DNA of 49,119 nucleotides from contig JAJACG010000022.1 in the NCBI GenBank assembly GCA_022601635.1, positions 69,790 to 118,908 of the forward strand. Direction: 5' to 3'. This stretch comes from Chlamydiales bacterium. Lineage in GTDB: Bacteria > Chlamydiota > Chlamydiia > Chlamydiales > JAAKFR01. The stretch's first letter is position 1, and each line of letters opens with the position of its first letter. The position numbers and the translations under genes were made by a program. The notes under the pieces are model-generated. The model made no database searches. It saw only the letters and a program-made list of their open reading frames with translations, and was not told the DNA's origin. Shown one piece after another: positions 9,477-17,444 of the stretch.

Positions 9477-11338
9477 GTGAGAATAAGAATCTCATCTTCT
9501 GGAATTTTCTTGCTACTATGCTCTTCCCAAAGCTTTTTGAGAGAGTCGATACTAGCCAAGGGATCGCTGGCAATGTGCTTTTTAACACCAGAGACCTCAA
9601 TCGCAACCTCTTGCTCATTTCTAGCCTCTGTCAAGCCATCTGTATAGATGAACAGCTGATCCCCCTCCTTAAACTCTGTTTTGCGACTCTCATAGCGCTC
9701 TTCACTCTTTTCCCCCAGCTTCCAGCTGGCAGAATCTAGCTCCAAAAGAGAGCCTCTCTTTTTCAAGAAAGCGGGTAGATGGCCGCAGGAGCAGTATTCC
9801 AATACCTTTGCATCTAAGTCAATCAGGGCAACAAAAGCAGAGGCCTCAATATCTCCCTCAAGAGCAAAATCGCTAGAGACGCGATTCATCAGCTCGCCCA
9901 CATCATCGACAAAGGTGGCATAGCTACGCAATAAGCTGCGCACAGAAAGAGCGTACAATGAGGAGGAAATCCCTCTGCCGCCCACATCAAAGAGAGCAAC
10001 CAGGTAGCCCCTTTTATGTTTTTCAACCAGATAGAAGTCACCACTGACTTTCTGGGATTGAATATAGAGCCCCTTAAACTCAATCTGCGGCTCAACTGGC
10101 AGCTGCTCAGGAAGCAGACTCTTTTGCACCTGTCTACCGAGTGAAAGCTCACGCTGGTACTTCTCACGGCTGATACGTTCATTTTCTGCCTGTTCAATAT
10201 TTTGCTTCATCGACTGCAAGGTGGAATTGAAAATGCCGCCAAGAATGTTCATCTCATAACCCAATGTTTGCGGCTCAAAACGGACATCTAAGTTACCCTC
10301 ACTCACCTCCTCCATCAAACTCGACAGCTGCGTAAACGGACGGCCAATCCAAATTCCCAAGATGATCACTATCAATGTTGCGATGATCAAGATTGCCACA
10401 TAGACGATGTAAAGTGTGGTATATTGATCCAGTGCACGCATGATAAAGGTCGCCTTCGGGGTGTAGACCATCACTGAGAGCGTAGAAGCTGGGATCTGCT
10501 CGCGATAAGCCATCTGCGTCTGTCCATCCCACTGAAACTCAAAAAAGCCATTCTCAAAAGGAGTGCTTTGTAACTGCTTTTCTGCCAGTTGAACTGCTTC
10601 TAGATCTCCAGATCGCGCCCACGCTCTTCTCTGAACCTCTGAAAGTGGAGTAAAAAAGTTTCCACTAAGCTTGGAATCAGAGGCAGCCAACATGATGTTG
10701 GCATCGTTGACTAAAGCAAAACTTAAGTAGGAGAAATAGGTAGTCGAAAGCACCTCCTCTAAAGGAAAGCTCATGTCCACAGCCTCAACAATCCACCCTT
10801 CACGTTTTCCCTCTTCATTGTCATAGGCGAGTAGACCCAATAGGTAGGGGTGTGATCCTGGCTTCTCCTTATTGATATCCAAGTAGCGCATGATCAACCC
10901 TTGCCCATCTTCGTTGATGATCGGGTTGAGATAGAAATTACCCATACTCGATTTCACAAATTCTGCGTCCGATGCAGCCACGATTTTGTGGTTATTGTCC
11001 TTGTCAGCTTCGGAATCGAGAAAGAGAAAGAGATAGTCAGAGTGCTCTTTCACGTAGCCCTTCAGCTTTTTAGAGAGATCGTTGAAATTGATCTCCCTCT
11101 TTCCTACATCATTGAAAAAGAGGATTTCTTGGGCGGTTGGCAGGTTTGGTGGAAGCCATTCTCGTAAAATCAAAGTGCGCAAATGGGCAACCTGCGCCAT
11201 ATCTTGCCGCCCCCTTTCAACCGTCATCTTATAAAATTGAGCCAAGGAGATTGTTGTCGCAATCAAGAGGGGAAGAGCCAAGAGAAAAAAGTTTAGCGCT
11301 AAAAAGCGGATGATAAATCGGGTTTTACTCACGGCCAA
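9458..11338 (-). CDS. RsbU-like sensor phosphatase with HAMP and PP2C-type domain (CT589-like)
   Basis: Membrane protein of 626 aa with the layout of an RsbU-type serine phosphatase: N-terminal transmembrane helix (about 12-30), extracytoplasmic dCache-like sensor (about 31-305), second helix (about 308-332, VAILIIATLIVIILGIWIG), HAMP linker, coiled coil, then a SpoIIE/PP2C domain (about 400-626). Metal-site motifs are retained but divergent: SGDFYL, LFDVGGRGISSSLYA, YTDGLTEA, and EDEILILT where the canonical end reads DDxTLL. It would act on a phosphorylated anti-anti-sigma factor at the inner membrane, if it is active. It overlaps both neighbours (14 nt and 19 nt) and is a paralogue of the upstream RsbU. 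Reduced or altered activity is possible because of the changed last motif. Confidence 0.85.
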   Translation of the reverse strand: MAVSKTRFIIRFLALNFFLLALPLLIATTISLAQFYKMTVERGRQDMAQVAHLRTLILREWLPPNLPTAQEILFFNDVGKREINFNDLSKKLKGYVKEHSDYLFLFLDSEADKDNNHKIVAASDAEFVKSSMGNFYLNPIINEDGQGLIMRYLDINKEKPGSHPYLLGLLAYDNEEGKREGWIVEAVDMSFPLEEVLSTTYFSYLSFALVNDANIMLAASDSKLSGNFFTPLSEVQRRAWARSGDLEAVQLAEKQLQSTPFENGFFEFQWDGQTQMAYREQIPASTLSVMVYTPKATFIMRALDQYTTLYIVYVAILIIATLIVIILGIWIGRPFTQLSSLMEEVSEGNLDVRFEPQTLGYEMNILGGIFNSTLQSMKQNIEQAENERISREKYQRELSLGRQVQKSLLPEQLPVEPQIEFKGLYIQSQKVSGDFYLVEKHKRGYLVALFDVGGRGISSSLYALSVRSLLRSYATFVDDVGELMNRVSSDFALEGDIEASAFVALIDLDAKVLEYCSCGHLPAFLKKRGSLLELDSASWKLGEKSEERYESRKTEFKEGDQLFIYTDGLTEARNEQEVAIEVSGVKKHIASDPLASIDSLKKLWEEHSSKKIPEDEILILTCQIKS

Positions 11339-13250
11339 CCCTCATTACAATTAATGTTACGTCATCAAACTGTGGGTAGCCATCGGCAAATGATTCAATA
11401 CTACCACGAATTGCCTCAACTAATTCAGCTGCAGTCTTCCCGCGCTCTTTTTGGATTAACTCTATCAAACGGTCTTCTCCATAAAGCTCTAAAGATGAAT
11501 TGTGCATCTCTGTCACGCCATCAGTATAGAGCACAATCGTGTCACCCTCACCTAGAGACAATTCCTTCGCTTTGGGAATCTCCTTTTTAGCCAAAACACC
11601 CATTGCCATATCACCACTATCTAAGCGCTCTACTGAACCATCATTGTGGCAAACAATACCTGGGTTATGTCCCAAGGAGTAGTAGCTCAAATGAGAATTT
11701 TCATAGTCATACTGCACCATTTCAACGGTCACAAACATGCCGCTTTCACCTGTATCATCGCAGAAGAGATTGTTGCTCTTCTGCATCACATAGCCAAGGT
11801 CATCACTCTGCATCGAAAAGGTGCGCAATAAGTTGCGAGCAGCTAGAGAATAGCAGCAAGCCATCACACCTTTGCCCGATGCATCTGCAATGGCTAAAAC
11901 AAGCTTGCCATTTTTCTTTCGGAAGATATCGTAGAAATCACCGCCTACTTGACTTGCTGGAATGTAAAGCTGTGCTACATCAGCTGACCCAAAATCTTGA
12001 TTAGGCTCTTTGAGTAGCTGCATCTGCGCCACTGTGCCAAGTTTTAGTTCTTCTTCAAAGACCTCTTTTGCAAGCCGTTCCTCTTCCGCCTTTGCCTTTG
12101 AAGCGAGAAGCCTGTCGACCATGGAGTTAAAAATTCTTCCTAAGTCGTTGACAAGCGATCCGAACCGATCTGGTTTGTAGCGAGCGTTGAGATCGCCCTC
12201 TTGAACATTGAGCATAACAGAGCCAAGTGTTTGGACGGGTTGCATCCATCTTTTGGTGATGAAGTAGGTTAGGATCCCTCCAAGCAGCAAGATGACTGTG
12301 TAGCTGACAAAGATTCCGACAAAATCGCGCAGAGGCAGAGCGTAGATTTCCCGTTTTGAGGCGTAGGCCATAAGAGCGTAGTTCCACCACGGCATCGGTT
12401 CAACGACACCAAACTGTTCTTGACCTTGCCAGACAAAGCGCATGTAGTTGCTGAGGCGCATTGATTGCAACACCTCCAGGGGCTCTTCGGCAATTACCTC
12501 TTTAATACGGTAGAGCTCGCGATAGCTAAAATTTTCAATCTGTTTTTGTGAGAGCGGTTCAAAGTAGTTAAAAAGAAGCTCTGGATCTGAAGCTGCTGTC
12601 ACCATAGTATCTGGATTAAGCACAGCAAAGCGCACAGGGTAGTAGGTATCTTCTTCTGCAAGTACTTGATTTACCCACCATGTGGCATCTGTCACAGCTG
12701 TGACAACACCGATCGGTTTACCTTCAGGAGAGCGTATTCCCAAAGCGAGCACCATGTAGAGGACAAAGTTATCGCGGTAGGAGAGGTAGGCGGCAACTGG
12801 ATCGGAATACTCCTCTGCAATTTCAAAAGGTGTTGGTGAGTGGAAGTAGTTGGTGACATCGTTGCCTACAATGCTCTCTTCTGCAGAAGCAACAATGATA
12901 TAGTGCCCCTCTTCATCAATGCGAGCGATCGTTAGATCATCGAGATTTCCGATCTTCGCCAATTTGACTAAGGTCTCATTGAGCTTGGGATCTGGTTTTT
13001 CAGGAAAGTTCTCTTCCAGACCAAGCTCCTTGACCAGCACATCAAAGGAGATTTCAGGAAAGGGCTCATAGGAGGCTGTTGGCAAAACGCGCAAGACTGC
13101 TGACTCTGTCAGATAGCGAATCGATGCCTGAACACGTGTCTGATAGCGCTTTGTGAATACAACAGCAGCGTCGATCACAAGCGGCAGTGTGAGCAGCAAG
13201 AAACTCATCAAGATGAGCCGAAAGCCAATCGTCTTTCTGAAAGAGATCAT
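11325..13250 (-). CDS. rsbU: RsbU, membrane serine phosphatase of the partner-switching pathway (CT588-like)
   Basis: 641 aa. A transmembrane helix at about 12-32 and another at about 308-333 bracket an extracytoplasmic dCache-like sensor domain; a HAMP segment and coiled coil lead to a PP2C/SpoIIE phosphatase (about 420-641). All metal-binding motifs look intact: VGGDFYD, IADASGKGVMA, LYTDGVTEMH, FDDVTLIV. RsbU dephosphorylates an RsbV-type anti-anti-sigma factor, freeing sigma factor or another RsbW target. In C. trachomatis the RsbU sensor domain has been reported to bind 2-oxoglutarate and tie the pathway to the TCA cycle. Here the gene overlaps lhgO by 4 nt upstream and the second RsbU-like gene by 14 nt downstream. 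No rsbV or rsbW is in the window. Confidence 0.92.
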   Translation of the reverse strand: MISFRKTIGFRLILMSFLLLTLPLVIDAAVVFTKRYQTRVQASIRYLTESAVLRVLPTASYEPFPEISFDVLVKELGLEENFPEKPDPKLNETLVKLAKIGNLDDLTIARIDEEGHYIIVASAEESIVGNDVTNYFHSPTPFEIAEEYSDPVAAYLSYRDNFVLYMVLALGIRSPEGKPIGVVTAVTDATWWVNQVLAEEDTYYPVRFAVLNPDTMVTAASDPELLFNYFEPLSQKQIENFSYRELYRIKEVIAEEPLEVLQSMRLSNYMRFVWQGQEQFGVVEPMPWWNYALMAYASKREIYALPLRDFVGIFVSYTVILLLGGILTYFITKRWMQPVQTLGSVMLNVQEGDLNARYKPDRFGSLVNDLGRIFNSMVDRLLASKAKAEEERLAKEVFEEELKLGTVAQMQLLKEPNQDFGSADVAQLYIPASQVGGDFYDIFRKKNGKLVLAIADASGKGVMACCYSLAARNLLRTFSMQSDDLGYVMQKSNNLFCDDTGESGMFVTVEMVQYDYENSHLSYYSLGHNPGIVCHNDGSVERLDSGDMAMGVLAKKEIPKAKELSLGEGDTIVLYTDGVTEMHNSSLELYGEDRLIELIQKERGKTAAELVEAIRGSIESFADGYPQFDDVTLIVMRVGRE

Positions 13251-14437
13251 CCCTCATGTATTATCAGATCGACCACATGCTTGGCAAAAGCAAAAGAGCA
13301 GGTCAATGCGGGAGAGACCGCATTCAAAATGTGGATAGATCGCTCACCCCTTTCTACAACAAAATCCATTTCCAACGCATTTTTCTTTGTATCAAAGAGC
13401 TGAGCTCGAATTCCTGGTTTTCCCCAAACTGTAAATGACTCTGTCGATAACCCACAGACCATCTGATTTGCTAATTTTGATAGGTAGCTTTTTTTCTGTT
13501 TTTTGATCTCTTCAGCAGCTAGCTGTTTGAAATCAAAGTTAGAGCTCATCAAAAGTTTGGCCTGCCTCTTGGCAATATCCAAAAGTTCAGACCAGCTAAA
13601 ATTTTCCAGACCGCCATACTGCTCACGCCAAAGGCAGGGAATCGCTGTCGGACCAATCTTCGCCTTTCCCGCTGCTGTTACAGTAAAGTGGACCCCCAAG
13701 AAGGGATTTTTCAAATTAGGCACTGGATAGATGTTGGTGCGAAGCGGTATCTCTTGCTTGGAATAGAGATAGAGCCCTTTGAAGGGTAAGATGCGGTAGT
13801 TGCGACCAACATTGAAAGGATGCGCTACACGATCTGCATAGAGGCCAGCTGCATTGACCACATAGCCCGCTTCAATCTTGCCCTTGCCTGTCAAAATGCC
13901 ATCTGCCTCCCTCTTCAAAAAGGGAGCGTCGAAGAGAATCTCAATGCCTGCATGCTGCGCATCTTTTGCCAGCGAATGGACCACCTCAACAGGATCGATC
14001 GATTTGGTAGAGGGCGAAAACAGAGCGCGATCTTGTGTGCGCACATAGGGCTCAATCTTCTTCGCCTCCTTTTCGGAAATCTCCTCAATAGCAACCCCAT
14101 TCTTCCGGCCACGCTTGAAAAGCTCATCTAGCCCCTCCTGCTCCTGCTCACTATTTGCCACAACCAGCTTACCGCAGCGATTGATATGCAAGCCCTTCTT
14201 CTCACAATACGCTGTCAGAAGACGATTGCCCTCTTTTGTAAAGCGGGCTTTCATCGAGTCAGCTGTGTAGTAGAAGCCAGCGTGCAAAACACCGCTATTT
14301 CTACCGCTTCCATGAAGGGCGAGACTGTGCTCTTTTTCGATGATGGTTACAGAGGCACTTCTATCTCTTTTTTTGATTTCCAAAGCGAGAGTGAGGCCGA
14401 TGATACCGCTACCGATAATTAAAAAATCTGTTTTCAA
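13247..14437 (-). CDS. lhgO: L-2-hydroxyglutarate oxidase/dehydrogenase, FAD-dependent
   Basis: 396 aa DAO-family flavoprotein that oxidises L-2-hydroxyglutarate to 2-oxoglutarate. The dinucleotide-binding motif IIGSGIIGL is at residues 6-14, followed by LALHGSGRNSGVLHAGFYY, which is the LhgO signature, and VNAAGLYAD in the FAD region. The C-terminal WGKPGIRAQL, then VVERG and SIHILNAVSPALTCSFA, fits LhgO over glycerol-3-phosphate dehydrogenase. The start is a TTG (14437-14435) chosen because GAGGAG lies 7 nt upstream and the Rossmann strand begins at once. First gene of an operon with rsbU (4-nt ATGA overlap), which suggests a metabolic link. Divergent from the RNA methyltransferase gene, with only 28 nt between starts. 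Confidence 0.88.
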   Translation of the reverse strand: MKTDFLIIGSGIIGLTLALEIKKRDRSASVTIIEKEHSLALHGSGRNSGVLHAGFYYTADSMKARFTKEGNRLLTAYCEKKGLHINRCGKLVVANSEQEQEGLDELFKRGRKNGVAIEEISEKEAKKIEPYVRTQDRALFSPSTKSIDPVEVVHSLAKDAQHAGIEILFDAPFLKREADGILTGKGKIEAGYVVNAAGLYADRVAHPFNVGRNYRILPFKGLYLYSKQEIPLRTNIYPVPNLKNPFLGVHFTVTAAGKAKIGPTAIPCLWREQYGGLENFSWSELLDIAKRQAKLLMSSNFDFKQLAAEEIKKQKKSYLSKLANQMVCGLSTESFTVWGKPGIRAQLFDTKKNALEMDFVVERGERSIHILNAVSPALTCSFAFAKHVVDLIIHEG

Positions 14438-14459
14438 AAAAGCACTCCTCTTGTATTAT
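14431..14459 (+). promoter_or_regulatory. Promoter for the RNA methyltransferase gene, probably leaderless
   Basis: TTTTCA (14431-14436), 17-bp spacer, TATTAT (14454-14459), then 6 nt to the ATG at 14466. The start site would fall at or just before the ATG, and no Shine-Dalgarno sequence is present. The same TATTATA reads TATAAT on the other strand (14460-14455) and may serve as the -10 of lhgO, although no matching -35 is visible there. Confidence 0.5.
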
Positions 14460-14465
14460 AGGTGC

Positions 14466-15116
14466 ATGAAAATCACAAGTTTAGACAATCCTCTGGTCAA
14501 GCACTATGTGAAGCTACGCGAAAAGAGGCGCTATAGAGAAGAGCATAACTCTATTCTGGTTGCAAGCAAAAAGTTAGTGGAGGAGTTGTCTGCTGATTTT
14601 GAGCGCAAAAGTTGTATAGATGATGCCTCAGAGGCGGTTTTTCGCAAGGTGACGGGTCATGGTGCGCCGGGCGATCTTGTGGCGGAGTTTGAGATGCCTA
14701 AGCCCTCATCGCTATCGGGATTGGATTTCATTTTAGTTTTAGATGGTGTGCAGGATCCTGGTAATTTGGGGATGCTTTTGAGGACGGCATTGGCACTTGG
14801 TTGGCAGGGGGTGCTTTTTTTGGAGGGCTGCTGTGATCCATTTAATGAAAAGGCTTTGAGTGCGTCTCGCGCTGCTCTTTTTTATCTTCCCTTTGCCTTT
14901 GGTGATTTGAGTGAGATTGAGGCGCCGATTTTGGTGGCTGATTTGAAAGGAGAGGCTCCAACGAGGCAGAGTGGTTGTGCGCTTGTTTTGGGCAATGAGG
15001 GGAGTGGGCCGAGGGTTGAGGGAAGACGTGTATCGATTCCGCAGAGTGGAAAGATGGAGTCTTTGAATGTTGCTGCGGCAGGAAGTATTTTGATGTATAG
15101 TTTGACGCATGGATGA
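14466..15116 (+). CDS. TrmH/SpoU-family RNA 2'-O-methyltransferase
   Basis: 216 aa from the ATG at 14466; the protein then starts MKITSLDNPLVKHYVKLR, the usual N-terminal substrate-binding segment of the RlmB/TsnR branch (SpoU_sub_bind). A SPOUT knot domain follows: motif 1 VLDGVQDPGNLGMLLRTA, motif 2 CCDPFNEKALSASRAAL, motif 3 LVLGNEGSGP followed by a PQSGKMESLNVAAAGSIL segment, all intact. It transfers methyl from S-adenosylmethionine to a ribose 2'-OH in rRNA or tRNA; the target base cannot be read from sequence. It overlaps rsgA by 8 nt, so the two are coupled, and both concern the ribosome. A longer in-frame extension upstream to 14340 would run into lhgO and has no family similarity. 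Confidence 0.9.
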   Translation: MKITSLDNPLVKHYVKLREKRRYREEHNSILVASKKLVEELSADFERKSCIDDASEAVFRKVTGHGAPGDLVAEFEMPKPSSLSGLDFILVLDGVQDPGNLGMLLRTALALGWQGVLFLEGCCDPFNEKALSASRAALFYLPFAFGDLSEIEAPILVADLKGEAPTRQSGCALVLGNEGSGPRVEGRRVSIPQSGKMESLNVAAAGSILMYSLTHG

Positions 15117-16035
15117 GTTTAGAGCGAAGAGATTAGCAAAGCGCGACCTCAAAAGGGGGCGAGTCTTGGCGGTTCTGCCTGAGGAAGTTGTAGTGAACTG
15201 TGAGGGGCAGAAGGTGCGCTGTACATTGCGCGGTGTTTTGAAGCGCAAGAAGACGCGCGACAAGAATCTGCTTGTTGTCGGTGATTTTGTTCTCTTTGAG
15301 GAGGGTGTGATCGAGCAGGTGTGTGATCGTTTCTCACTGCTTTCGCGCCAGGAGCATCTGACACGTCGTAAGCAGCAGCTGATTGCTGCCAATATTGATC
15401 AGGTGCTGATCACTGCCTCTGTGAAGAAGCCGTCGTTGAAGCCTCCGCTGATTGATCGCTACTTAATTGCCACTTACAAGGGCAATATGGAGCCGGTAAT
15501 TGTGATCAACAAGGCTGATCTTGCTGTTGATCGTGAGGAGCTTGAAAAGATTGTTACCCTCTACGAAGAGCTGGATATTCCAGTGATTGTGACTAGCATT
15601 GAGACGGGTGAGGGTTTGGATCAACTGAAAGAGCAGATGCGCAATGTGACGAGTGTCTTTTCGGGGCAGTCGGGAGTTGGCAAATCGAGTTTGATCAATG
15701 CAATGCTTGGCTTGGATCTTGCTGTTGGTGAGGTGGTGAGCAAGACTGAGAAGGGAGCGCATACGACATCCAATGCGAAGCTAATTGAATTGGATTGTGG
15801 CGGTTTTTGTATCGATACGCCTGGGATTCGCAGCTTTGGAGTGTGGGACATTCAGCGAGAGGATTTGGTGAATCACTTTCCGGAGATTGCAGAGGTTGGT
15901 TTAGACTGTCACTTTCCCAATTGCACGCACACGCATGAGCCAAATTGCGCTGTTCGCGCAGCCGTTGAGGAGGGAGAGATTCCACTAATCCGCTTCGAAT
16001 CCTACCTCCGCCTCCTCACCGAAACCTCCTCATAG
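15109..16035 (+). CDS. rsgA: RsgA, ribosome small-subunit-dependent GTPase
   Basis: 308 aa circularly permuted GTPase that helps late maturation of the 30S subunit. An OB-fold fills about residues 15-90 (VLPEEVVVNCEGQKVRCTLRG...VVGDFVLFE). The G motifs come in the permuted order G4-G1-G3: NKADL, GQSGVGKSSLINAML, then DTPGIRSF, with the T-containing GAHTTS loop as G2. The C-terminal zinc site is complete: CHFPNCTHTHEPNC. Length is normal for the family. The start ATG at 15109 lies inside the end of the methyltransferase gene. Nothing looks damaged. The 93 nt after it separate it from an independently promoted ATPase gene. Confidence 0.95.
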   Translation: MDEFRAKRLAKRDLKRGRVLAVLPEEVVVNCEGQKVRCTLRGVLKRKKTRDKNLLVVGDFVLFEEGVIEQVCDRFSLLSRQEHLTRRKQQLIAANIDQVLITASVKKPSLKPPLIDRYLIATYKGNMEPVIVINKADLAVDREELEKIVTLYEELDIPVIVTSIETGEGLDQLKEQMRNVTSVFSGQSGVGKSSLINAMLGLDLAVGEVVSKTEKGAHTTSNAKLIELDCGGFCIDTPGIRSFGVWDIQREDLVNHFPEIAEVGLDCHFPNCTHTHEPNCAVRAAVEEGEIPLIRFESYLRLLTETSS

Positions 16036-16092
16036 CGCTCAAGGAGGTAGTGAACAACCCCATCAAATCTGCACTCAATGCAGAAAAGAACC

Positions 16093-16121
16093 TTGTGTTT
16101 TATGCATCAAATGCATATAAT
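16093..16121 (+). promoter_or_regulatory. Promoter with ATGCAT repeat in the spacer, ahead of the AAA ATPase gene
   Basis: TTGTGT (16093-16098), 17-bp spacer, TATAAT (16116-16121), then 7 nt to the ATG at 16129. The spacer holds ATGCAT-caa-ATGCAT (16102-16116), two palindromic hexamers forming a 15-bp dyad that ends on the first base of the -10. This is where a repressor would block polymerase. No Shine-Dalgarno sequence is seen, so the mRNA is probably leaderless. Confidence 0.6.
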
Positions 16122-16128
16122 CGGGTGT

Positions 16129-17439
16129 ATGAAGCGTGATATTGAGAGGGACCTACTGAGATGGAGCCAAAAGAGGGATCGTTTGGCCCTAATCGTCCGT
16201 GGCGCTCGCCAGGTCGGAAAGAGCTATATCATTGAAAAATTTGGAAAAGAGCACTTCGACGACCAGATCACCATTAACTTTGAGCAATATCCAGAATATA
16301 AAAGTGGCTTTACATCTCTGGACCCAAAGAAGATTGTTGCCTCACTCGAGCTGCTATTGGGAAGAGAGATTGTACCTGGGAAGGCGCTTCTCTTTTTGGA
16401 TGAGATCCAAGAGTGCCCGCAGGCAATCATGGCTCTTCGCTATTTCAAAGAGCAGCTGCCTCAACTACATGTTATTGGAGCAGGGTCACTTTTAGAATTT
16501 GCTCTCAATGATAGCTCCTTTCGCATGCCTGTTGGGCGGATCCAATACCTCTATCTTCGCCCTCTTTCATTTGGTGAGTACCTGGATGCAGCGGGTCACA
16601 ATAGGTTGAGGGAGCATCTCTCTTCAATATCCCTCGATAGTGCGGTTGATGAGGCTATTCATCTGAAATTGCTGGGTTTGGTTAAGGAGTATGTGGCTTT
16701 GGGAGGGATGCCTGCTGTTGTCCGAAGCTACCTAGAGACGGGCAATCTTCTTGATTGTCAAGAGATTCAATCTTCTATTTTGATGACCTATCGCAATGAC
16801 TTTGGCAAATATGCCTCAACAAAGCAGCATGAGACTCTACAGATGATCTTCGAGAAGGCGCCAGGCTTGATTGCGCAGTGGGTCAAGTATTCCAAGTTGG
16901 ACCCAGACAAGCAGGCGCGCACTCTTAAGGCGGCGATCCTAAAGCTTTCGCATGCAGGGTTGATCTCATCTATCTTTGCCACTTCTGGAAGTGGTTTACC
17001 GCTGATTGCTCATATCAATGAGAGGAAGTTCAAGCTGCTATTCTTGGATATCGGGTTGGTTAAGAGAAGCTATAATATTGATCTACAGAGCCTCTTAGAA
17101 GAAGATCTCTCTCTTGTTACAAAGGGCGCATTGGCGGAGCAATTTGTCGGTCAAGAGCTGCTTGCCTATCGAGATCAGCAGCTCTTTTTTTGGGTGCGGG
17201 AGAAAAAGGGTAGCAGCGCTGAGGTGGACTACTTGAGTGTTGAGAATGGAAGAGTCATTCCCATTGAGGTTAAAGCGGGGTCCATTGGATCATTAAAATC
17301 GCTTCGGCTCTTTATGGAGGAGAAAAAGAGCAGAATCGGCTTACGAATTTGTGAAAATCCATTGAGCTTTGAAAAGGGAGTACTGACGGTTCCCTTTTAC
17401 ATGATCGAGCAGATCTCTAGGCTATTAGGGAGACACTGA
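16129..17439 (+). CDS. AAA ATPase with C-terminal DUF4143 domain
   Basis: 436 aa from the ATG at 16129; an earlier in-frame start at 16078 would run through the promoter and lacks similarity. The N-terminal half is an AAA_14-type ATPase: Walker A RGARQVGKSY near residue 27, Walker B ALLFLDEIQECP near 85, and GAGSLLEFAL with a sensor-1 position. The C-terminal half is DUF4143, ending in AEVDYLSVENGRVIPIEVKAG, which has the E-x-D...IEVK layout of a PD-(D/E)XK nuclease fold. Such proteins are widespread, often in many copies per genome, and their role is not firmly known. The gene stands alone with its own promoter and ends 5 nt from the convergent 403-aa gene. Confidence 0.88.
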   Translation: MKRDIERDLLRWSQKRDRLALIVRGARQVGKSYIIEKFGKEHFDDQITINFEQYPEYKSGFTSLDPKKIVASLELLLGREIVPGKALLFLDEIQECPQAIMALRYFKEQLPQLHVIGAGSLLEFALNDSSFRMPVGRIQYLYLRPLSFGEYLDAAGHNRLREHLSSISLDSAVDEAIHLKLLGLVKEYVALGGMPAVVRSYLETGNLLDCQEIQSSILMTYRNDFGKYASTKQHETLQMIFEKAPGLIAQWVKYSKLDPDKQARTLKAAILKLSHAGLISSIFATSGSGLPLIAHINERKFKLLFLDIGLVKRSYNIDLQSLLEEDLSLVTKGALAEQFVGQELLAYRDQQLFFWVREKKGSSAEVDYLSVENGRVIPIEVKAGSIGSLKSLRLFMEEKKSRIGLRICENPLSFEKGVLTVPFYMIEQISRLLGRH

Positions 17440-17444
17440 TTAGG

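Noticed and set aside
16036-16128. T-box or other riboswitch in intergenic gaps
   Set aside because: All gaps are short and lack the conserved boxes; the repeat at 16102-16116 is better explained as an operator.
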